Part shown: positions 1-9,064 of the stretch, in pieces | How positions within the stretch are numbered: the stretch's first letter is position 1 | Layout: every line of letters begins with the position of its first letter | Assembly: GCA_000720375.1 (NCBI GenBank) | Contig: JOAA01000040.1 | Location: 1-64,000 of the forward strand | Source: Rhodococcus rhodnii | Lineage (GTDB): Bacteria; Actinomycetota; Actinomycetes; Mycobacteriales; Pseudonocardiaceae | DNA length: 64,000 nt | Reading direction: 5' to 3' | Notes under the pieces: generated by a model | What the model saw: the letters and a program-made list of their open reading frames with translations, nothing else | What the model was told of the DNA's origin: nothing | Database searches by the model: none | Position numbers and translations under genes: made by a program

Positions 1-21
1 AGCCGCAAAAGCAGGGAAACA

Positions 22-45
22 CGGGCAGGCCTGCGGCCCTGCCCG
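22..45. terminator. Stem-loop at the left edge
   Basis: Two 8-base arms, CGGGCAGG and CCTGCCCG, flank an 8-base loop. It could end transcription of a gene left of the window. There is no T-tract, as is usual in high-GC actinomycetes, so this is only a candidate. Confidence 0.35.
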
Positions 46-101
46 CCGACAAGCTTATTTGCGGCGCTACTCCACACAAAATCGCGCCGACTACTGCTTA
101 G

Positions 102-621
102 GGCGCGCCTTAAGTGGGCGGGGCGCGCCTCCACTCTGGTTGGGGCGCGCCTCCGCTGGGCTTTAGGCGCGCCTCCACTTGGGCTGGGGCGCGCCTTGTT
201 GTTGGGCTGGGGCGCGCCTTCGCTGTGGTTGGGGCGCGCCTTCGCTGGGTGTGGGTGCGGCTTCGTGTGGTTGAGCGTGCCTCCCACTCATTCCTTTGGA
301 CACACCTTCGTCGCTGCCAAGCCCGCCCTGCGCTGTGGATGCCCGCGCCAGCACCGCGCCCTCGCCCCTCTTTTTGTCAGACCCTCTCTGTACTTTGGGT
401 CATCGGGGGGTGCTCAGGTCAGGCACCATTTTCTGTCGGTGGCATGCCGTAGCCTCGCCGCGGGAAGTCTGCGTTCTCGCCGGGCGGGCCCTCACCTTGA
501 CTGGGGCCGCCTTGTGGTGGGCCGGGTGCGCCTCCACTGTGGCTGGCGACGCGCCTTCGCCATGGGTTCGACAGCGCCCCCACTGTGCTCTTGGCGCGCC
601 TTCACTTGGCTTGGGCGTGCT
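102..621. repeat. Degenerate ~22-bp tandem array built on GGCGCGCC
   Basis: The exact octamer GGCGCGCC starts at 102, 122, 144, 166, 188, 211 and 233, so the spacing is 20-23 bp. Between octamers is a pyrimidine/G-rich filler close to TTCGCTGTGGTTG. Decayed copies continue in similar phase near 254 and 274, and again near 505, 525, 548, 571, 593 (exact) and 614; the stretch 285-500 holds only weaker traces. No other feature is visible from 1 to 721, and the reading frames across it are low-complexity products of the repeat. The function is unknown. The 22-bp period is close to two helical turns. Confidence 0.75.
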
Positions 622-721
622 TGTTCGGCACATCGAACCGCTGCGCGGAGTGCCAACCGTGCGTACACACGTCTTGACCGTTCGCGTTCGTGTCTCTACG
701 GTCGAGACACCCTCGCTGGAA

Positions 722-735
722 TGTTAGCGATAACA
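722..735. promoter_or_regulatory. LacI-type operator before the double GH43 gene
   Basis: TGTTAGCGATAACA is one base away from the perfect palindrome TGTTAGCGCTAACA found at 18493. It ends 24 bases before the ATG at 760. The shape and position fit a LacI-family repressor site. The cognate regulator is not certain. Confidence 0.6.
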
Positions 736-759
736 CTGCTGTCGGGAAAGGGATCAACG

Positions 760-3588
760 ATGACCCGTCGATTCAGCAGGCTGGCGGCTGCGCTGGGCAT
801 GGCCCTCGTTTGTGGTCTGCTCGCCGCGCCAGCCGCTGCCGTACCGGAACCGGCGCAGGAACCCTATGCGGGGTACGCGTTCTTCTACTTCACCGGTGAG
901 GGCACCGCGAATGGCGAGCAGATCTACCTTGCCACCAGCCGGGGTAATGACCCGCTGAAGTTCGACGAGCGCAACAACGGCCAGCCGGTGCTCACGTCGA
1001 CGTTGGGCGACAAGGGCGTGCGCGATCCGTTCATCATCCGCGCCCCTGAAGGCGACAAGTTCTACCTGCTGGCCACCGACCTGAAGATCTATGGCAACGG
1101 CGACTGGGACAAGGCGCAACGGCACGGCAGCCGGTCGATCATGGTCTGGGAGTCGCGCGACCTGGTCAACTGGTCGACGCAGCGGTCCGTACAGGTCTCA
1201 CCGCCGACGGCGGGCAACACCTGGGCGCCGGAGGCGTACTGGGACAGCGAACGCGGTGTGTACGTAGTGTTCTGGGCGTCCAAACTGTACGCCGAGAGCG
1301 ACCCTGGGCACACCGGTTCCAGCTACAACCGGATGATGTACGCGACCACTCGCGACTTCGTGACGTTCAGCGAGGCGAAGGTCTGGGTGGACCCGGGGTA
1401 TTCCGTGATCGACTCCACCGTCATCGAGCATCAGGGCACGTACTACCGGTACACAAAGGACGAGCGGGATCCGAGCTCGTCCAGTCCGTGCAGCAAGTTC
1501 ATCGTCGCCGAGAAGTCGACCGATCTGCTGGACACCTCTTACGACTTCATCAGCGAATGCATTGGCAAGCCGGACATCAGTCGCGGTGAGGGCCCGACGG
1601 TGTTCAAGTCGAACACCGAGAACAAGTGGTACATGTTCATCGACGAGTTCGGTGGCCGTGGTTACGTCCCGTTCGAGACCACCGACCTGGCGAGTGGCAA
1701 GTGGACGATGTCGGCCGGTGCCCAGCTGCCGGCATCGCCACGGCACGGAACCGTTCTGCCCATCACCAAGAAGGAACACGACCGGCTCACCGGAGGACCC
1801 GTGCCGCCGGTGAAGGCGGACCGCAACGGTCTGGTCGCTCACTGGCCGCTCAACGCCGGGTCCGGCAAGACTGCCAAGGACATCACCGGTCATGGTTACG
1901 ACGGAACACTTTCCGGCGATGTGAGGTGGTCGAACGGGTCGCTGTCATTCGGTGGTACGAACGGCTTCGTCGACCTGCCTGACAACATGCTGTCCGGTGT
2001 GGACTCGGTTACGGTTTCGGCGGACGTGTATGTCGATCCGGCTCAGCAGACGCCGTATTTCTTATACGGCTTCGGGAACACTGGGGCTTCAGGTGCTGGG
2101 AACGGGTACCTGTTCAGTACCGGCGGCAGCGCCGACAGCGGTCTGCGCTCCGCGATATCCAGCGGGGACTGGCGTTCCGAACAACAAACCGCTGCGTCAA
2201 CCGGCCTGTCCAGAGGTTCATGGCACAACATCGCGTACACCATCGGTGACGGCAAGGCCGTGCTCTATCTGGACGGACAGGCAGTCGCCCGCAATGACAA
2301 CGTGAGTTTGAAGCCCTCGGACATTGGCGGTGGCCGTACCGCGGCGAATTACCTGGGCCGGTCGCTCTACACCGCGGACAAGTACTTCCAGGGCAAGATG
2401 AAGGACTTCCGGCTGTACAAACGGGCGCTGACCGCCGCCGAGATCGGTGCCCTGCCAAGCAACATCACGACGATCCGTTCGGTCACCATGCCCGAGCTGA
2501 AGGTGCCCGCGATCATCGATCCGGCCGCCGGAACCGTCGTTCTCCCTGTCAAGCCAGGGACGGATATGCGTCGCTTGGCCCCAACTTTCGAACTCGCCCA
2601 GGGTGCTTCGATCCGGCCGGGCAGTGGGCAGTACGTGGATCTCAGCAAGCCGGTGTCGTATCGCGTGATCGCGCCGCGTGGCAACACTCGCGTGTGGACG
2701 GTCAGCGCCCGGGAAATGCGCAGTCCGTTGCCGCCAGGGCTGAACGCCGATCCCAACATCGCGGTGTTCGGTGACACGTACTACATGTACGCCACCACAG
2801 ACGGGTTCCCGAACTGGGGCAGCACGACGTTCAAGGTCTGGTCGTCCAAGGACTTGGTGAATTGGACCGACCACGGGGTTGCGCTGGATCTGGGTCCTGG
2901 CGTGTCGTGGGCGGACAAGAACGCCTGGGCACCGGCGATCGCGTACCGGAACGGCAAGTACTACTTCTACTTCTGCGCCGAGGCCAAGATCGGGGTGGCT
3001 GTCAGTGACTCGCCGACCGGTCCGTTCGTCGACTCCGGACAACCGCTGATCAGCCGCAATCCCGACAGCGGACAGGCGATCGATCCCGCGGTGTTCACCG
3101 ACGACGACGGCCAGGCCTATCTGTACTGGGGCAACGGCTCGGCCTACGTCGTACCGCTGAACAACGACATGGTCTCCTTTGACCAAGCCAAGGTTAAGCG
3201 GATCACCGGTCTGACGGACTTCCGTGAGGGCTTGTTCATGGTGAAGCGCAACGGGACCTACTACCTGAGCTGGTCCATTGACGACACCCGGAGCGAGAAC
3301 TACCGGGTCGCGTACGCCACGTCGAACAGTCCAACCGGGCCTTTCACCAACCGCGGCGAAATCCTGCGCAAGGACTTGTCACTGGGCATCAAAGGCACCG
3401 GTCACAGCTCGATGCTGCAGATTCCCGGCACCGACGAGTGGTACATCGCGTACCACCGGTTCGCCATTCCCGGCGGTGATGGCACCCATCGCGAGTCCAC
3501 AATCGACAAGCTGACCTTCAACCCGGACGGCACGATCGCCCCGGTCGTCCCGACGCTCGAAAGCGTGGAGCGGAGGGTGATCGGGTAA
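760..3588 (+). CDS. Secreted GH43-LamG-GH43 double glycosidase
   Basis: Secreted protein of 942 residues, probably an arabinofuranosidase/xylosidase acting on hemicellulose or arabinan. A Sec signal peptide spans about 1-27. The first five-bladed GH43-like domain (about 35-345) has candidate acids D89 (RDPFII) and E277 (GEGPTVF). A LamG concanavalin-like domain covers about 355-560, then a short Ig-like linker. The second GH43 domain (about 655-942) has candidate acids D664 (ADPNI) and E823 (FREGLF). The frame is open upstream through the repeat array to 196, but the ATG at 760 is chosen because a GGGAAAGG ribosome-binding site and the signal peptide start there. A LacI-type palindrome lies just upstream. 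The GH16 gene follows after 24 bases. Exact substrates cannot be told from sequence. Confidence 0.85.
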   Translation: MTRRFSRLAAALGMALVCGLLAAPAAAVPEPAQEPYAGYAFFYFTGEGTANGEQIYLATSRGNDPLKFDERNNGQPVLTSTLGDKGVRDPFIIRAPEGDKFYLLATDLKIYGNGDWDKAQRHGSRSIMVWESRDLVNWSTQRSVQVSPPTAGNTWAPEAYWDSERGVYVVFWASKLYAESDPGHTGSSYNRMMYATTRDFVTFSEAKVWVDPGYSVIDSTVIEHQGTYYRYTKDERDPSSSSPCSKFIVAEKSTDLLDTSYDFISECIGKPDISRGEGPTVFKSNTENKWYMFIDEFGGRGYVPFETTDLASGKWTMSAGAQLPASPRHGTVLPITKKEHDRLTGGPVPPVKADRNGLVAHWPLNAGSGKTAKDITGHGYDGTLSGDVRWSNGSLSFGGTNGFVDLPDNMLSGVDSVTVSADVYVDPAQQTPYFLYGFGNTGASGAGNGYLFSTGGSADSGLRSAISSGDWRSEQQTAASTGLSRGSWHNIAYTIGDGKAVLYLDGQAVARNDNVSLKPSDIGGGRTAANYLGRSLYTADKYFQGKMKDFRLYKRALTAAEIGALPSNITTIRSVTMPELKVPAIIDPAAGTVVLPVKPGTDMRRLAPTFELAQGASIRPGSGQYVDLSKPVSYRVIAPRGNTRVWTVSAREMRSPLPPGLNADPNIAVFGDTYYMYATTDGFPNWGSTTFKVWSSKDLVNWTDHGVALDLGPGVSWADKNAWAPAIAYRNGKYYFYFCAEAKIGVAVSDSPTGPFVDSGQPLISRNPDSGQAIDPAVFTDDDGQAYLYWGNGSAYVVPLNNDMVSFDQAKVKRITGLTDFREGLFMVKRNGTYYLSWSIDDTRSENYRVAYATSNSPTGPFTNRGEILRKDLSLGIKGTGHSSMLQIPGTDEWYIAYHRFAIPGGDGTHRESTIDKLTFNPDGTIAPVVPTLESVERRVIG

Positions 3589-3612
3589 CCCTGCAAAGGA
3601 AAGGTCAATGCA

Positions 3613-4416
3613 ATGACGCATAACCGACGGGCGTTCTTGGCCGCCGGGTGCGGCGGCCTGCTCGGCGCGGCCATCGGCACCCAACCGGCAGCAGCGGCGG
3701 CTTGGGAGACGGTGATCAGCGGTTCGTTCGCGAACTACTCGACGCTGCAAGCCGCATGGAACTACCGCTATCCGTGGGGGTCGGACCACAACGGGTCGGC
3801 CCGGATGTATGCCAGTGCCTCGGATCACAACCACGTCTATCTGGAAAGCAACGGGGTTCTTGTCCTGAAGGCCACTCGCATCTCCTGGAACGAGGGCAAC
3901 AGTTCGCACGATCCGTACCTGCCCATCCGCTATCACTCCGGCGCCATCCACGCCCGCCAGCACGTCACGGTCACCGACCAGTTCCCGAACTGGGAGGTCA
4001 AAGGCGAGTTCCAGGCCCCTTCGGCACGCGGCACGTGGCCTGCGTTCTGGCTCACCGGAGCCACCAGCTGGCCGCCGGAAAGCGACATCCTTGAGTACAA
4101 AGGGGACGCTCGCAACTGGTTCAACACGTACCGCAACGCGAGCGGTGGGTGGTCCAACACGATCGTCAACGTCTCGAATCCCGGTGCGTGGCACGGGTAC
4201 CGGGCGTGGATCACCAAGGCCAACGCCACCGATGTCGACATCCACTACTACCTGGACGGCAACTGGGTCGGCCAGCACCGCGGCGCGAACTTCGTCGGCA
4301 AGCCAATGTGGATCATCATCAACCTGCAGATGGAAGGGTCCTCCGGCGCACCCGGTCCGTCCACAGACACCTACTACCGGGCCCGGAACGTCTACGTTGG
4401 ACGGACCAGGGCCTGA
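3613..4416 (+). CDS. Secreted GH16-family glycoside hydrolase
   Basis: Protein of 267 residues predicted to cut beta-glucan or beta-galactan chains outside the cell. The N-terminus RRAFLAAGCGG followed by a hydrophobic stretch looks like a Tat signal. The GH16 active-site pattern E-x-D-x-x-E is present as ESDILE: E156 nucleophile, D158, E161 acid/base. Length is normal for a single GH16 domain and no binding module is attached. A GAAAGG ribosome-binding site precedes the ATG at 3613. It follows the double GH43 gene by 24 bases and is probably cotranscribed. Its last 25 bases overlap the end of the convergent permease gene. The substrate within GH16 is not determined. Confidence 0.8.
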   Translation: MTHNRRAFLAAGCGGLLGAAIGTQPAAAAAWETVISGSFANYSTLQAAWNYRYPWGSDHNGSARMYASASDHNHVYLESNGVLVLKATRISWNEGNSSHDPYLPIRYHSGAIHARQHVTVTDQFPNWEVKGEFQAPSARGTWPAFWLTGATSWPPESDILEYKGDARNWFNTYRNASGGWSNTIVNVSNPGAWHGYRAWITKANATDVDIHYYLDGNWVGQHRGANFVGKPMWIIINLQMEGSSGAPGPSTDTYYRARNVYVGRTRA

Positions 4417-5231
4417 CGCCGTTCGTTGAACGCTGCCAGCAGCAGCAGAACCGCGATCTGGACGCATTGCTGGCCGTACTCGTTGATGTCGAGGACGTCC
4501 ATGACGGCGAGCATCTGCACGCACAACACCGAGCCGAGAACGGTGCCGAGGACCGTGCCGCGGCCACCGGACAGACTTGCCCCGCCGATCAGCACGGCTA
4601 TGAGCACAAGGAATTCGAGCCGCACACCGATGCCGACGTGTGGCAGTTCGGGTCCCGCCAGTGCTCCGGCGAGTGCGGCCAGCACACCGGATGTCACGTA
4701 CACCAGGATCCGTACCCCGCCGGGACGGATCCCGGACAGACGTGCCCCGTCCGCATTGGACCCGACGAAGTACACGTGCAGTCCGGTCCTGGTTCGGGTC
4801 AGCACAATGTGGGCCGCGATCACGATCACCACCGCGACCCACACGATGGCGGGCACGCCGAACCATCGTGTTGCATCCCCGCTCGCGTTTCGCGGTCCGG
4901 CGCTCACGACCAGCGCACAGGTCGCCAAAGTCACCAGGTACGGCGGAATCCGGGTGCGGGCCACCAGCACGCCGTTGATCAGCCCGCATGCCAAGCCGAT
5001 CAGCAGGCCGTAAGGCAGTCCCACGACCGCTACGGCGGCGACCGGTCCGGCGGAGAGGTCGATACCGCCTGCGACGACGACGAACAGCAGTCCAATAGCG
5101 ACAGATGCGACCAGTGCCGTACGGACAAGTCCCGAGGTGGACAGCAATGTCCCCGGATGCGCGACCACCGCACCGACCGCCAGCACCACCAGGATCGCTT
5201 CCTTGGATCTGGCGACCGTCGCAACGATCAT
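4392..5231 (-). CDS. RbsC/AraH-like sugar ABC transporter permease
   Basis: Integral membrane protein of 279 residues, mostly hydrophobic helices, with the family hallmark AGGIDLSAG near residue 55 and GGASLSGGRGTV near residue 222. This is the permease type of ribose/xylose/galactose importers. At 279 residues it is short for a family usually around 310-340, with the loss in the first half. Its ATG overlaps the stop of the ATPase gene in an ATGA, so the two are translationally coupled. No periplasmic-type sugar-binding protein gene is next to it. See the ATPase entry for signs of divergence. Confidence 0.75.
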   Translation of the reverse strand: MIVATVARSKEAILVVLAVGAVVAHPGTLLSTSGLVRTALVASVAIGLLFVVVAGGIDLSAGPVAAVAVVGLPYGLLIGLACGLINGVLVARTRIPPYLVTLATCALVVSAGPRNASGDATRWFGVPAIVWVAVVIVIAAHIVLTRTRTGLHVYFVGSNADGARLSGIRPGGVRILVYVTSGVLAALAGALAGPELPHVGIGVRLEFLVLIAVLIGGASLSGGRGTVLGTVLGSVLCVQMLAVMDVLDINEYGQQCVQIAVLLLLAAFNERRQALVRPT

Positions 5232-6550
5232 GCCGCTCCCTCATCCACGAGGTAGCCGTCCTGTAGCACGACCACGCGGTCGGCAAGTTCGGTCACCTCG
5301 GTCGAATCACTCGAGATCACCACGACGGCCACACCCGCGGCGGCCAGTTCCCGGATCATCCACCGGATCTCCCCGTCGGCCGAGGTCCCCGGTTCGTCGA
5401 TGACAAGCACCTGCGACTCGGCCGCGAGCCACTTCGCGAGGCCGATCTTGCGCATTTCGTCGAGTGAAAGCTCGTCGACCGGCACACGTGGACTGGGGTA
5501 CTCGACACCGAGCAGCGTTTGCACGTTCGTGACAAGCCGTTGTTGCGCCCTGCGCGACCATGCCGAGGACGGCGCCAGCATCCGGAGATTTCCCGCGACC
5601 GTCTGTCCCGGGACCAAACCGGAAACAGCACCGCAATCGGACATGTAGCCGACTCCAGCTCGCACGGCGTCTCGCGGACTGCGTAGCCGCAGCGGCGACC
5701 CGTGCAACAGAATCTCACCAGCCAGAACGGGAGCCGCCCCGAACAACGCCCTGCCCACATCGGACCGACCAGCACCGATCACGGCGACGATCTCGCCGCT
5801 GCCAACGCCGAACGAGACATCGTGCACGTCGTCACCGATGCGCAGCCCGCGCACCTCCAGCACAGGCTCGTCGGACTCCGAGTCTGACACGAACGGCATG
5901 TCGTCGACCACGCTCACGTCGCCCAGCACAGTGATCTGGTCGCAGATCTTCTGCATCTCCTGAACACACCGGCTTGCGTAGATGACGGCCACACCCGCCT
6001 CGGCCAGTTTCTCCACCACCGAGTGCAGATGGCGGACATCTTCGGCCGGCATGAAGGCACTGAGACCGTCGAAGGCGACCACCCGCGCTCCGGTCGTGTA
6101 GGCGTTGGCCGCTTGCACAGCACATCGCATCGCCGGCGACAACTGCCGAACGGGCAGCCGAGGGTCGATCCGCAGGCCCAAAGTCGAGAGCACATCGACA
6201 CTTCGGCTGAGCAACTTGCGCCGATCCACCAGCCGGAACCGGTTCCGGGGTTCAACGCCGACGCATACGTTCTCAGCGACCGAAAGATCAAGCGCCACCG
6301 CGTCCGGATCGCGGATCACCCGCATCACTCCGGCGCTCGCGGCCATCAGGACAGGGTTTCCCGCTACGACCACCTGACCGGAGTCCGGCATCAGCTCACC
6401 GGCGAGCATGTCGATCAGCGCGGACTTGCCGGTACCACGACCACCGGCCAGCCCCATCACCTCGCCCGCGCGCACGTCCAGGTTCACATTGTCCAAACCG
6501 GACGCATCGCCGAAACGCCGGACCACACGGCGCATGCGCACCAACGCCAC
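5228..6550 (-). CDS. Diverged RbsA-like duplicated sugar ABC ATPase
   Basis: Two fused ABC ATPase halves, as in RbsA/MglA/XylG. The first half keeps a Walker A (GGRGTGKS) but its signature is LSPAMR instead of LSGGxx and its Walker B region reads VVAFDGLSA without the usual DE pair. The second half has GAGRSDVG in the Walker A position, which is normal for RbsA second halves, then LSLDEMRK and VLVIDEPG. The open frame extends to 6631, but the GTG at 6550 is preferred: AGGGGG lies five bases before it and the extra upstream residues do not look like ABC sequence. ATP hydrolysis by the first half is doubtful. With the coupled permease it may be a decaying or repurposed importer. Confidence 0.7.
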   Translation of the reverse strand: MALVRMRRVVRRFGDASGLDNVNLDVRAGEVMGLAGGRGTGKSALIDMLAGELMPDSGQVVVAGNPVLMAASAGVMRVIRDPDAVALDLSVAENVCVGVEPRNRFRLVDRRKLLSRSVDVLSTLGLRIDPRLPVRQLSPAMRCAVQAANAYTTGARVVAFDGLSAFMPAEDVRHLHSVVEKLAEAGVAVIYASRCVQEMQKICDQITVLGDVSVVDDMPFVSDSESDEPVLEVRGLRIGDDVHDVSFGVGSGEIVAVIGAGRSDVGRALFGAAPVLAGEILLHGSPLRLRSPRDAVRAGVGYMSDCGAVSGLVPGQTVAGNLRMLAPSSAWSRRAQQRLVTNVQTLLGVEYPSPRVPVDELSLDEMRKIGLAKWLAAESQVLVIDEPGTSADGEIRWMIRELAAAGVAVVVISSDSTEVTELADRVVVLQDGYLVDEGAA

Positions 6551-6572
6551 ACCTGCCCCCTGGGTCCCGCCA

Positions 6573-6595
6573 GTTGAATCAATGATCGTTTCAAC
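6573..6595. promoter_or_regulatory. Imperfect inverted repeat upstream of the ABC ATPase
   Basis: GTTGAA and TTCAAC arms are separated by 11 bases, 23 bases upstream of the preferred GTG start of the ATPase gene. This could be an operator in the promoter of the transporter pair. There is no matching copy elsewhere in the window, so it may be chance. Confidence 0.25.
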
Positions 6596-6631
6596 TACAT
6601 GAACCGTACGATGGCAGGCAGGCGGCGTCAA

Positions 6632-6664
6632 CCGGCATTCGCGAGAAAACCTCGCGAATGCCGG
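6632..6664 (-). terminator. Perfect 14-bp stem-loop terminator after GH74
   Basis: The arms CCGGCATTCGCGAG and CTCGCGAATGCCGG are perfectly complementary with a 5-base loop. The hairpin lies 10 bases past the GH74 stop, between GH74 and the ABC ATPase on the same strand, so it should separate the two transcription units. Confidence 0.75.
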
Positions 6665-6673
6665 TCACACCTC

Positions 6674-8938
6674 TTAGGACATACCGCCGATGATCACTCC
6701 TCGGCCGTTCGTTCCCAAGTAGACCCTGCCGTAAACGCGGGGATCACCGGTAATGGCATCACCGATGTTGCCGTACCGGTGTTTGTCGTCATTGATCCGA
6801 ACCCACGTAACACCTGCGTCAATAGACCGGAACACCCCGTGCACACCGGCTATCCGGGCGATCGCGTACAGGGCCGGATAGCTCTTACCGGGAGCCGCTC
6901 GACCGATTCCGATGTTCTCCGCTTCCTGTACACCTTGAACTTTCGTGAAAGTAGCGGCTGAATCGGTTGAGCGCCACAGACCGCCGGTACCCGCGAGCCA
7001 GATGTCGCCTTCCCGGCCGGCCACGGCCGTGAACCGAGCACTGCTTGGCAAGCCTGTCGCCGGGCTTGCCGAGAAACTGGCTCCGCCATCCACGCTCACG
7101 TAGAACTTTCCGGATGCGAAGCCGTAGAACTTCCTCGGGTTCACGCGGTCGGCGGCGACTTTCGCACCAGCGGGAATTCCAGTCGACGCAGTCCAGGAGC
7201 TTCCATAGCCAGACGCGTAGTGCACGCCCGCACCTGTCGGGCTCCACACGAATCTGCTCGCATCCGCACCAGCGGCGACCGTGCCACCGCCACTGACACC
7301 AGGCGGTTCCGCGCCTTGGAACCAGTTGGCGCCGCCGTCGGTGGAGAACGCGATACGGTTGTCGTTCGGCCCCGCGGCCTTGTCGAAGATCCCGACCCGC
7401 ACCATCGACGCGGGATTTCGCTCGGCGTAGTCCAGGTCAGTCGTGGTCGTGAAAACCGGCGACAGGAACACATTACGAGGAACCGCGCCGAGCTGGTCGT
7501 GCCTGAACCCGCCGATGTCGCCCAATCCGCTGATCAGCGGTGCTCCGGTCGGCGGACTGATCAGGTCGAGCACCGCGGTCTCCTCCAGACCGCCGACCAT
7601 GGGCTTGATCGTGACCTTACCGCCGGTATCCCATGCTGTGAGGTTTGTCGTGCCGTAGATGGTGGCGCCGGTGCCGTACATCATCCGGTTCGAGTCGAAC
7701 GGGTCGATCTCCATCGCCTCGGTCATCCAGCCGAGCTTCGGTGTCACTTCCGGTGGTTGCGGATTCGCACCGAGATTCAGCCACGGAACCGCCGAAATGT
7801 CCTGGGTGTAGCGGAAGGAACGGTTCGGGTAGCTCGTCCAGTCCCAGATCCTCGTCCACGTCGCGCCGCTGTCCGTGCTGCGGAACAGAATGATGTCGGG
7901 CCACCACGACACCTGCGTGGACACCATCAGCGTGCCGGGTTTGCTGCGGTCGAGAGTGAGGCCGCTGTAGCCGAAGTAGTTGTCGGAACTCGCGGACGGA
8001 ATCGGGCTGATCTGCGTCCACTGACCGGTGGCCGTGGCGAACTTCCAGACATCGCCTTTGCTTCCGTCGTACGGTCCGCCGGTGTCACTGGTCGCGATGT
8101 ACAGCTGACCGTTGACTGGATCGAGAACTCCCTTGTGCGGCAGGTATCCGGTCGGTTGCCCGGCGACTCGTTCCCAGCTGGCGCCGCCGTTCGTGCTGCG
8201 ATACAGGATGTTCTGCTTGTCCGCGACACCGACGTAGATCGTCTGCGTGGTGTTGCCCCGGCTGCCCGTGCGCGGGTCGAACGTCACCCACAGCACGCCC
8301 TGGTTGTCGTTGAGATAACCGTTGGGATCATTCGGATCCTGGGCGTAGTTGCCCGCGTTCGGGAACGAGGTGACCTTGTTCCAGGTGACGCCCGAATCCG
8401 TGCTGCGCCACAGGCCGTTGCCGCTCGGCGCGGCCAGGTAGAGGATGCTGTTGCGGTTCGGGTCGATGGCCAGCCGCTCCCCCATGCCCCGGCCCGGCAT
8501 GTTCCCGCCCAACTTGAACGGCAGATTCGTCTGCTGCCAGGTGTTTCCGCGGTCTCTTGATCGCAGGATGGCGCCGTTGCCGGGATCCCAGCTGTTGGTG
8601 TACATCCCAGCGGCCACGTAGACCCGGTTCGGGTCGACCGGGTCGGTGGCCAGGCTGGCGACACCGTTGAGCCCCCAGTTGTCCCGGCCGATGTGGTCCA
8701 GCAATGCAATCCACCTGCCAGTGGACTGGTTCCAGCGGTACGCGCCACCGATGTCGGTCCGCGCGTAGATCAGGTTGCGTTCGGCCTGGTTGAACACGAT
8801 CCCTGGCACGAACCCGCCGCCAGCGATCTCGACGTTGCTCCAGGTGTATGGCTCGGCCGCGTGTGCCGCCGGCTTTGGCTGTGTCAGCAGGCCCGCTGTC
8901 AGGGTGATCGCGAGCGCGCCAGCTAGAGCTCTCCGCAT
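6674..8938 (-). CDS. Secreted GH74 xyloglucanase
   Basis: Protein of 754 residues made of sialidase-like BNR repeats (several SxDxGxTW) forming the two seven-bladed propellers of GH74, which cut xyloglucan. The family start GGGFVPGIVFN is followed by candidate catalytic D62 (RTDIGGAYRW), and the second acid is D474 (GLGDIGGF). The Sec signal is residues 1-28. No carbohydrate-binding module is attached. The frame is open to 9037 but the ATG at 8938 has a GGAGG site and begins the signal peptide. A CebR-type palindrome lies 36 bases upstream, which suggests induction by cello-oligosaccharides. Endo versus exo action cannot be decided here. Confidence 0.92.
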   Translation of the reverse strand: MRRALAGALAITLTAGLLTQPKPAAHAAEPYTWSNVEIAGGGFVPGIVFNQAERNLIYARTDIGGAYRWNQSTGRWIALLDHIGRDNWGLNGVASLATDPVDPNRVYVAAGMYTNSWDPGNGAILRSRDRGNTWQQTNLPFKLGGNMPGRGMGERLAIDPNRNSILYLAAPSGNGLWRSTDSGVTWNKVTSFPNAGNYAQDPNDPNGYLNDNQGVLWVTFDPRTGSRGNTTQTIYVGVADKQNILYRSTNGGASWERVAGQPTGYLPHKGVLDPVNGQLYIATSDTGGPYDGSKGDVWKFATATGQWTQISPIPSASSDNYFGYSGLTLDRSKPGTLMVSTQVSWWPDIILFRSTDSGATWTRIWDWTSYPNRSFRYTQDISAVPWLNLGANPQPPEVTPKLGWMTEAMEIDPFDSNRMMYGTGATIYGTTNLTAWDTGGKVTIKPMVGGLEETAVLDLISPPTGAPLISGLGDIGGFRHDQLGAVPRNVFLSPVFTTTTDLDYAERNPASMVRVGIFDKAAGPNDNRIAFSTDGGANWFQGAEPPGVSGGGTVAAGADASRFVWSPTGAGVHYASGYGSSWTASTGIPAGAKVAADRVNPRKFYGFASGKFYVSVDGGASFSASPATGLPSSARFTAVAGREGDIWLAGTGGLWRSTDSAATFTKVQGVQEAENIGIGRAAPGKSYPALYAIARIAGVHGVFRSIDAGVTWVRINDDKHRYGNIGDAITGDPRVYGRVYLGTNGRGVIIGGMS

Positions 8939-8973
8939 TGAGAGTCCTCCGATCGCCGTGGTCGGACAAAGAT

Positions 8974-8989
8974 CTGGGAGCGCTCCCAG
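8974..8989. promoter_or_regulatory. CebR-type operator before GH74
   Basis: CTGGGAGCGCTCCCAG is a perfect 16-base palindrome containing TGGGAGCGCTCCCA, which as I recall is the Streptomyces CebR operator for cellulose utilisation. An identical core occurs at 62445. The divergent intergenic region 8939-9291 holds this site near GH74 and a different palindrome at 9065; nothing else stands out in it. Confidence 0.85.
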
Positions 8990-9064
8990 ACCCAGCGTAG
9001 CCGGACCGCCCGACGCGGACAAGACAACCGTTGACACCCCGAAGCGGACCGCCTACCGTAAGTC

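Noticed and set aside
102..621. The 22-bp repeats as a CRISPR array
   Set aside because: There are no unique spacers between identical repeats; unit plus filler is only about 22 bp and no cas genes are present.
114..727. Several open frames across the left-edge repeats
   Set aside because: They encode repeated Trp/Gly/Arg-rich sequence produced by the 22-bp array and lack start signals.
3379..5286. 635-residue minus-strand open frame
   Set aside because: It runs antisense to the GH43 end and GH16 and out of frame through the permease; the sequence is Arg-rich shadow without domains.
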